Part shown: positions 4,823 through 9,206 of the stretch, piece by piece
Layout: every line of letters starts with the position of its first letter
Position numbering within the stretch: the first letter of the stretch is position 1
Assembly (NCBI GenBank): GCA_016210295.1
Contig: JACQUM010000008.1
Coordinates: 1 to 9,206 of the forward strand
Direction: 5' to 3'
DNA length: 9,206 bases
Source: Chloroflexota bacterium
GTDB taxonomy: Bacteria > Chloroflexota > Dehalococcoidia > UBA6926 > JACQUM01
Translations under genes and position numbers: made by a program
The notes under the pieces: model-generated
The model's input: the letters and a program-made list of their open reading frames with translations, nothing else
Database searches by the model: none
Told to the model about the DNA's origin: nothing

Positions 4823-5516
4823 GACGGCAAGAACGGGCACATGCGCAGGGGCAGCGGACGGACAAGGAGGCAGCGAGCCAACGAACCAAGCGAAGACAGC
4901 CCTCCAAGAGCTTTCCCAGCGGATCGCAGTCTGCGCCGCCTGTCCTCTCCACCTGACGCGGACCTACGCCGTCCCCGGCGAGGGCCCCGCCGACGCTCGG
5001 GTGATGTTCGTTGGGGAGGCGCCCGGGTATAACGAGGACAAGCAAGCCCGCCCCTTCGTGGGCCAAGCGGGACAGTTCCTGGATCAGCTGTTGGGTTTGG
5101 CAGCGCTCCGTCGTCAGGACGTCTACATCACCAATGTCGTCAAGTGCCGCCCGCCCAACAACCGCGATCCCCTCCCACTGGAGATGGACACCTGCCAGAG
5201 CTGGCTAGACGCCCAGCTCGCCGCGATCCAACCGCGGGTCATCGTGACTCTCGGACGCTACTCTCTCTCCAGGTTTTTCCCCCAAGAAAGCATCGGCAAG
5301 GTCCACGGCCGCATCCTCCGCAAAGGGAGCGCCCTTGTGTTCCCCATCTATCATCCTGCGGCCGCCCTGCACCAGGAGAAGATGCGGGCGGTCATCGAAG
5401 AGGACTTCAGGAAACTCGGCGCCCTCCTGGCGCATCCACCGGCAGAGGTGCCCACCCCGCCGAGCAACAAAGAGCCGGAGGCGTCCCATGAGCCCCAGCA
5501 ACTTTCTCTCTTGTAG
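4821..5516 (+). CDS. Type-4-like iron-sulfur uracil-DNA glycosylase
   Basis: The enzyme removes uracil from DNA, arising from cytosine deamination or dUTP misincorporation, and starts base excision repair. The 231-residue frame shows the type-4 features: four Cys likely to hold a 4Fe-4S cluster (C38-x2-C41 in CAACPL, C109 in VVKCRPPNNR, C125 in DTCQSWL), the catalytic loop VGEAPGYNED (64-73), RPFVGQAGQFLD (77-88), TNVVKCRPP, and the IYHPAAALHQ motif near residue 176. The final 30 residues are Pro- and Glu-rich and end QQLSLL, which resembles a PIP-box-like tail only loosely. ATG 4821 is the sole standard start before the first Cys, but it has no ribosome-binding site and lies inside a TATAAT box. 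The first 20 or so residues are not family-like, and AAGGAGG (4864-4870) followed ten bases later by an in-frame ACG (4881) is an alternative. It starts the udg-rnj-ftsK group. Confidence 0.9.
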   Translation: MTARTGTCAGAADGQGGSEPTNQAKTALQELSQRIAVCAACPLHLTRTYAVPGEGPADARVMFVGEAPGYNEDKQARPFVGQAGQFLDQLLGLAALRRQDVYITNVVKCRPPNNRDPLPLEMDTCQSWLDAQLAAIQPRVIVTLGRYSLSRFFPQESIGKVHGRILRKGSALVFPIYHPAAALHQEKMRAVIEEDFRKLGALLAHPPAEVPTPPSNKEPEASHEPQQLSLL

Positions 5517-5567
5517 CGCTTCCTCACTCTCTTCGGAACCTCTGCTTTACCGTTTCGTGTGAAGCGT

Positions 5568-7232
5568 ATGCCCAGAAACAAGACATCTCTCCGCGTCATC
5601 CCCCTGGGCGGGCTGGGGGAGATCGGCAAAAACATGATGGTCCTGGAATGCGGCGATGACATCGTCGTCATCGATGCCGGCCTCATGTTCCCTGACGAGG
5701 ATATGCTGGGAGTGGACCTGGTGATCCCGAACATCGCCTACCTGCGAGAACACAAGGCGAAGATCCGGGGAATCGTCATTACCCACGGGCACGAGGACCA
5801 CATCGGCGCCCTGCCCTACCTCCTTCGGGACCTGCCTTTCCCCGTCTATGGAACGAGGCTGACCATGGGCCTCATCTCCGTGAAGCTGAAGGAACACAAG
5901 CTCCTGTCTCAGGCAAAGCTGCACACCATCCAGGCCGGCCAGGAGTTCCGTCTCGGACAGATGCGCATCACCCCCTATGCGGTGAACCACAGCATCCCCG
6001 ATGCCGTGGGCCTCATCATCAGGACGCCCATCGGGACCGTCGTCCACACAGGGGACTTCAAGATCGACCACACGCCCGTGGACGGGAAGCCCTTTGACCT
6101 TCACACCCTGGCCAGAGCAGGAGCCGAGGGCGTCCTCCTGTTGCTCTCCGACTCCACCTCCGCCGAGGTATCTGGCTACACCCCCTCGGAGATGACCGTG
6201 GTGGAGACGCTGGACCGTATCATTCGGGAGGCGCCGGGCCGAGTCATCGTCGCCAGCTTCGCCTCGCTCATCGCTCGCATCCAGATCGTCCTCAACGCGG
6301 CGGCGCGCCACGGCCGCCGTGTCGTGGTCGTCGGGCGCAGCATGGAAGACAACGTCCGCATGGCCCTGGACATGGGGTACCTCCACGACCCAAGCAACGT
6401 CCTGATGAAGCACAGCGAGATGCGCGAGACGCCACCCGAAAAGACAGTCGTCATGACGACGGGGTCTCAAGGGGAACCGACCTCGGCCCTGGTGCGCATG
6501 GCCAAGGGAGACCAGCGCCTCGTGCGCATCGTGCCGGGGGACACGGTGATTGTCTCCTCCAACCCTATACCCGGGAACGAGGTGGTGGTGGGACGCACCA
6601 TTGATAGCCTCTTCAAGCTGGGCGCCCGCGTCCACTACAGCCGCATCGAGCAAGTCCACGTCCGGGGCCACGCCAGCCAGGAGGAGCTCAAGCTGATCAT
6701 GCAGCTCACCAAGCCCCGCTTCTTCGTTCCGGTCCACGGCGACTACCGGCACCTCGTCATCCATGGACAGCTCGCGGAGTCCCTCGGCATTCCTCGCGAC
6801 AGAATCTTCGTCCGCACGGACGGGGACATCCTGGAGCTGACCGCAGACAGCGGGAAGGTCGTCGGAAAGGTCGAGGCGGATAACGTCTACGTAGATGGGC
6901 TCCGCATCGGCGACATCGATAGTCCGGTGCTGCGGGACCGCGAACACCTCGCGAATGACGGCATCGTGGTCACCATCCTGACCCTGGATCGGAATACCGG
7001 CCGGGTCCTGGGGCGCCCCGACATCATCACCAGGGGATTCATGGAGGAGGAGGCCTCCGAAGAGCTCTTGGAGCAGTCGCGAAAGGTGATCTTGCACAGC
7101 TTGGACCATGGCCTGGGCCGCCCCGCCGAGCCGGGATACATCCACGGGAGAGTCAAAGAGAGCCTCGCCGAGTTCTTCTACCAGAAGACAAAGCGCCGTC
7201 CCATGATCCTGCCCGTCGCCGTCGAGATATAG
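5568..7232 (+). CDS. rnj: Ribonuclease J
   Basis: RNase J is a metallo-beta-lactamase/beta-CASP ribonuclease with 5'-3' exonuclease and endonuclease activity, central to mRNA turnover and rRNA maturation where RNase E is lacking. From ATG 5568 the protein has 554 residues, the usual length. It shows LRVIPLGGLGEIGKNM at the start, the metal motif THGHEDHIGA (H73, H75, D77, H78), further ligands in VNHSIPDA (H141) and HTGDFKID (D163), SDSTSAE, the beta-CASP motifs SFASLIARIQ and VVGRSM, SSNPIPGNE, and FVPVHGDYRH. The C-terminal domain (about 450-554) is complete. A GTG at 5559 would add three residues. Neither start has a good Shine-Dalgarno; only GAAG (5561-5564) precedes the ATG. The gap to the uracil-DNA glycosylase is 51 bases with no terminator, and ftsK follows 17 bases on, suggesting one transcript. 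The open frame opposite this gene is a codon-bias shadow. Confidence 0.96.
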   Translation: MPRNKTSLRVIPLGGLGEIGKNMMVLECGDDIVVIDAGLMFPDEDMLGVDLVIPNIAYLREHKAKIRGIVITHGHEDHIGALPYLLRDLPFPVYGTRLTMGLISVKLKEHKLLSQAKLHTIQAGQEFRLGQMRITPYAVNHSIPDAVGLIIRTPIGTVVHTGDFKIDHTPVDGKPFDLHTLARAGAEGVLLLLSDSTSAEVSGYTPSEMTVVETLDRIIREAPGRVIVASFASLIARIQIVLNAAARHGRRVVVVGRSMEDNVRMALDMGYLHDPSNVLMKHSEMRETPPEKTVVMTTGSQGEPTSALVRMAKGDQRLVRIVPGDTVIVSSNPIPGNEVVVGRTIDSLFKLGARVHYSRIEQVHVRGHASQEELKLIMQLTKPRFFVPVHGDYRHLVIHGQLAESLGIPRDRIFVRTDGDILELTADSGKVVGKVEADNVYVDGLRIGDIDSPVLRDREHLANDGIVVTILTLDRNTGRVLGRPDIITRGFMEEEASEELLEQSRKVILHSLDHGLGRPAEPGYIHGRVKESLAEFFYQKTKRRPMILPVAVEI

Positions 7233-7249
7233 AGAACAGGAGAGGTCCA

Positions 7250-9206
7250 ATGGCTGCCGCGAAGAAGCTCCGGCGAAGGCGATTGATCCTCCCCTCGCAA
7301 CCGAGGTCCCTTCGGAGGAGGCTGCTGCGGCAGGCGGCGCTGGAGGGGGAGGTCCCCGCCGTTGCCGTCTTGCTTGGGCTCCTCCTCTTCTTGCTCATCG
7401 TCACGTCCGTCTTCGTCGCCCTCCTCTGGAACCAGCTGCAGGTCGGTTGGGCCGCCGTCCATGCCGCCTTCGGGGTGGGCTTCCTCCTCTTTCTCGGCTG
7501 GGGCGCTGCCATGGGGTTTGCCCTGCGGATGTGGCCGCAGCCGATGCTCAGGCGATGGAACCGATGGCTAGGGACAGGCCTTCTCCTTCTCTCTCTTCTC
7601 GGCCTGGCAGCCGCCCTGGGAGGGGAGGCCACGATCCTGGGATTCCCCTTGCAAGGGACATTGGGGCTCCTGATCAGCGGCGGCACCGGCCTACCCGAGA
7701 TACTGCGGTCCCTTCTCCCCGGCGCCGTGGGGCTCGCCCTCTTGTTCCCGCGCCAGGCCAAGAGGGCGCTCCGCTGGACGAGAGGCCTCTTCATCGCGAC
7801 GGCGCGCCGGCTCTATCGGGCCGCTTCCCGATGGCGCCAGCAAAGCGAAGCAGCCTCCACCGCGAAGGAACTCCCTCCTGAGGCACCTACGGCAGAGGAG
7901 GCGACCAAGAGCACCGTGACGATGCCTCGTCCCGCTGTCCCTCGAAAGAGTCGCCCGCCGCAGGCGGGTGAAGAGACAGACGAGGAAGAGGAAGAACCCT
8001 CCTCGCAACTCCTCGAGACCGGGACCCAGCCCGAACAGAGCAAGCTAGCCAGCGCTCCCCTCGTAGAAGGCAAGGTCGAGGTAGGCGAAAAGTTGCAGAA
8101 GCTCCCGCAAAAGCCATGGCGCCTGCCCTCCCTCGAACCCTTGTCCGTAGGCTCAGCGTCGGAGATGGACGAGACCGCCCTGCAGGAGCGGGCAGCCTCC
8201 ATCGAGGCGGTGCTGGCGGAGTATGGCATCGAGGCGGAGGTCATAGAGATACGTCCAGGCCCGGCCGTCACCCTCTTCGGCCTCCGGCCAGGCTGGTCGC
8301 GCCGCTACAAAGAGATCAGAGGAAAAGACGCCAAGGGACGCCCCGCCGTCCGGCGGGAAGAGGTCTCCCGCACGCGCGTGAAGTTGGACAGGATCGCGGC
8401 CCTGGACCGCGACCTAGCCATGCAGCTCGAAGTGCCGAGTATCCGTATCTTCGCGCCCATCCCAGGGACGAACCTGGTAGGGATCGAGGTACCGAACCCC
8501 ACCCCGCAGACCGTCCACCTGCGAACGATTCTCGAGAGCGATGCCTTCCGCCGGGCCCAGACGAAGAGCAAGCTCGTTGTCCCTCTTGGAAAGGGGACCG
8601 GTGGAGAGATCCTGACGGCGGACCTGACGAAGATGCCGCACCTGCTGATCGCCGGGGCGACGGGAAGCGGAAAGAGCGTCTTCCTCAACGCCTTCATCGC
8701 CTCCCTTCTCATGAACACCACACCCAGCGAGGTACGAATGGTGCTGGTGGACCCCAAGCGGGTGGAGCTGCCGCTGTTCAACCACATCCCGCACCTGGTG
8801 GCGCCGGTGATCAGCGACACGAACAAGGTCGTGAACGCCCTCGGCTGGCTCCTCGCTCAGATGGAGGAGCGGCTGGAAATGCTGGCGAAGGTCCAGGTGA
8901 GAGACCTGGCCTCCTTCAACCGGCGACGGCCCGAAGAGCGGATGCCCTACCTCGTCCTGGTCATCGACGAGCTGGCCGACCTGATGATGACGGCAGGAAA
9001 GCGCGTCGAGCCCATGCTGTGCCGCCTCGCCCAGATGGGGCGGGCGCCCGGCATCCACCTGGTGGTGGCGACCCAGCGGCCCTCGGTGGACGTCGTGACC
9101 GGCCTCATCAAGGCCAACTTCCCCACGCGCATCGCCTTCGCCGTGACCTCTCAGGTCGATTCCCGGACCATCCTTGACACGTCGGGCGCAGAGAAGCTCC
9201 TGGGCC
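7250..9206 (+). CDS. ftsK: DNA translocase FtsK/SpoIIIE family (C-terminus cut by window edge)
   Basis: FtsK/SpoIIIE proteins are septum-located motors that pump chromosomal DNA during division. The frame is open from ATG 7250 to the window end (652 codons, no stop). AGGAGAGG (7238-7245) precedes the ATG. The protein has a basic N-terminus, then about four membrane segments (roughly 35-60, 66-92, 106-124, 135-166), a polar linker with an acidic run (DEEEEE) at about 195-310, and a motor region. The motor region holds IRPGPAVTLFGL (335-345), VGIEVPN, Walker A AGATGSGKS (468-476), MVLVDPKRVEL, Walker B VLVIDELADLM (D573, E574), MGRAPGIHLVVATQRP and the start of the ILD-SGAEKLLG segment. About 28 extra residues (349-376, GWSRRY...SRTR) interrupt the alpha subdomain relative to E. 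coli-type FtsK; I associate this insertion with Chloroflexota homologues. The gamma DNA-reading domain would lie beyond the window. The gene probably shares a transcript with rnj. Confidence 0.95.
   Translation, partial: MAAAKKLRRRRLILPSQPRSLRRRLLRQAALEGEVPAVAVLLGLLLFLLIVTSVFVALLWNQLQVGWAAVHAAFGVGFLLFLGWGAAMGFALRMWPQPMLRRWNRWLGTGLLLLSLLGLAAALGGEATILGFPLQGTLGLLISGGTGLPEILRSLLPGAVGLALLFPRQAKRALRWTRGLFIATARRLYRAASRWRQQSEAASTAKELPPEAPTAEEATKSTVTMPRPAVPRKSRPPQAGEETDEEEEEPSSQLLETGTQPEQSKLASAPLVEGKVEVGEKLQKLPQKPWRLPSLEPLSVGSASEMDETALQERAASIEAVLAEYGIEAEVIEIRPGPAVTLFGLRPGWSRRYKEIRGKDAKGRPAVRREEVSRTRVKLDRIAALDRDLAMQLEVPSIRIFAPIPGTNLVGIEVPNPTPQTVHLRTILESDAFRRAQTKSKLVVPLGKGTGGEILTADLTKMPHLLIAGATGSGKSVFLNAFIASLLMNTTPSEVRMVLVDPKRVELPLFNHIPHLVAPVISDTNKVVNALGWLLAQMEERLEMLAKVQVRDLASFNRRRPEERMPYLVLVIDELADLMMTAGKRVEPMLCRLAQMGRAPGIHLVVATQRPSVDVVTGLIKANFPTRIAFAVTSQVDSRTILDTSGAEKLLG

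Noticed and set aside
5547..7250. 567-codon open frame on the minus strand opposite RNase J
   Set aside because: It spans the full length of a textbook RNase J with all metal motifs on the plus strand. Its product is Asp/Val/His-rich without recognisable domains, the usual mirror of GC-rich codon bias.
8116..9177. 353-codon plus-strand frame inside ftsK
   Set aside because: It is out of frame with the FtsK motor, which carries Walker A and B in the continuous frame from 7250. The Arg/Pro/Gly-rich product is typical of a shifted GC-rich gene.
1..9206. CRISPR array, tRNA/rRNA genes, insertion sequences, toxin-antitoxin or defence genes
   Set aside because: I read both strands for spaced repeats, terminal inverted repeats, transposase motifs and RNA gene hallmarks and saw none; the window is essentially housekeeping.

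Overview
The window is a 9.2-kb, GC-rich (roughly 60-65% GC) piece of bacterial chromosome made almost entirely of housekeeping genes. The long GWxRRY-type insertion in the FtsK/SpoIIIE protein, RNase J beside FtsK, and a zinc-type L32 would fit a Chloroflexota (Dehalococcoidia-like) bacterium. That placement is recalled from family features and was not searched.

Layout. (1) 1-285, minus strand: N-terminal 95 codons of ruvB, with a good extended -10 promoter at 315-343. (2) 371-1006, minus strand: a 211-aa membrane protein resembling DUF4234, with visibly lower GC than its neighbours. (3) 1164-1976, plus strand: a two-domain VOC protein related to methylmalonyl-CoA epimerase, diverging from the membrane gene across a region with two TTGACA elements. 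(4) 1945-2062: a perfect 9-bp hairpin at the 3' end of the VOC gene, then a 29-codon fragment that reads as the C-terminal end of a methylmalonyl-CoA mutase cobalamin-binding domain. It has no start codon and looks like the scar of a lost gene.

(5) 2110-4810, plus strand: a compact operon, yceD/DUF177 - rpmF - fabD - nusB - acpP. It begins at a consensus-perfect promoter (TTGACA, 17 bp, TATAAT) and ends at a hairpin terminator. It joins ribosome assembly (YceD, L32), transcription antitermination (NusB) and the start of fatty acid synthesis (FabD loads malonyl groups onto AcpP). (6) 4821-9206, plus strand: a type-4-like iron-sulfur uracil-DNA glycosylase, ribonuclease J, and an FtsK/SpoIIIE DNA translocase that runs off the window end. 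The FtsK frame is open from 7250 to 9206.

I found no CRISPR array, tRNA, rRNA, transposase or new defence-type system. The points most worth a second look are the mutase remnant and hairpin beside the epimerase-like gene, the degenerate second VOC domain, the low-GC membrane gene, and the conflict between a perfect TATAAT box and the only standard start codon of the uracil-DNA glycosylase.
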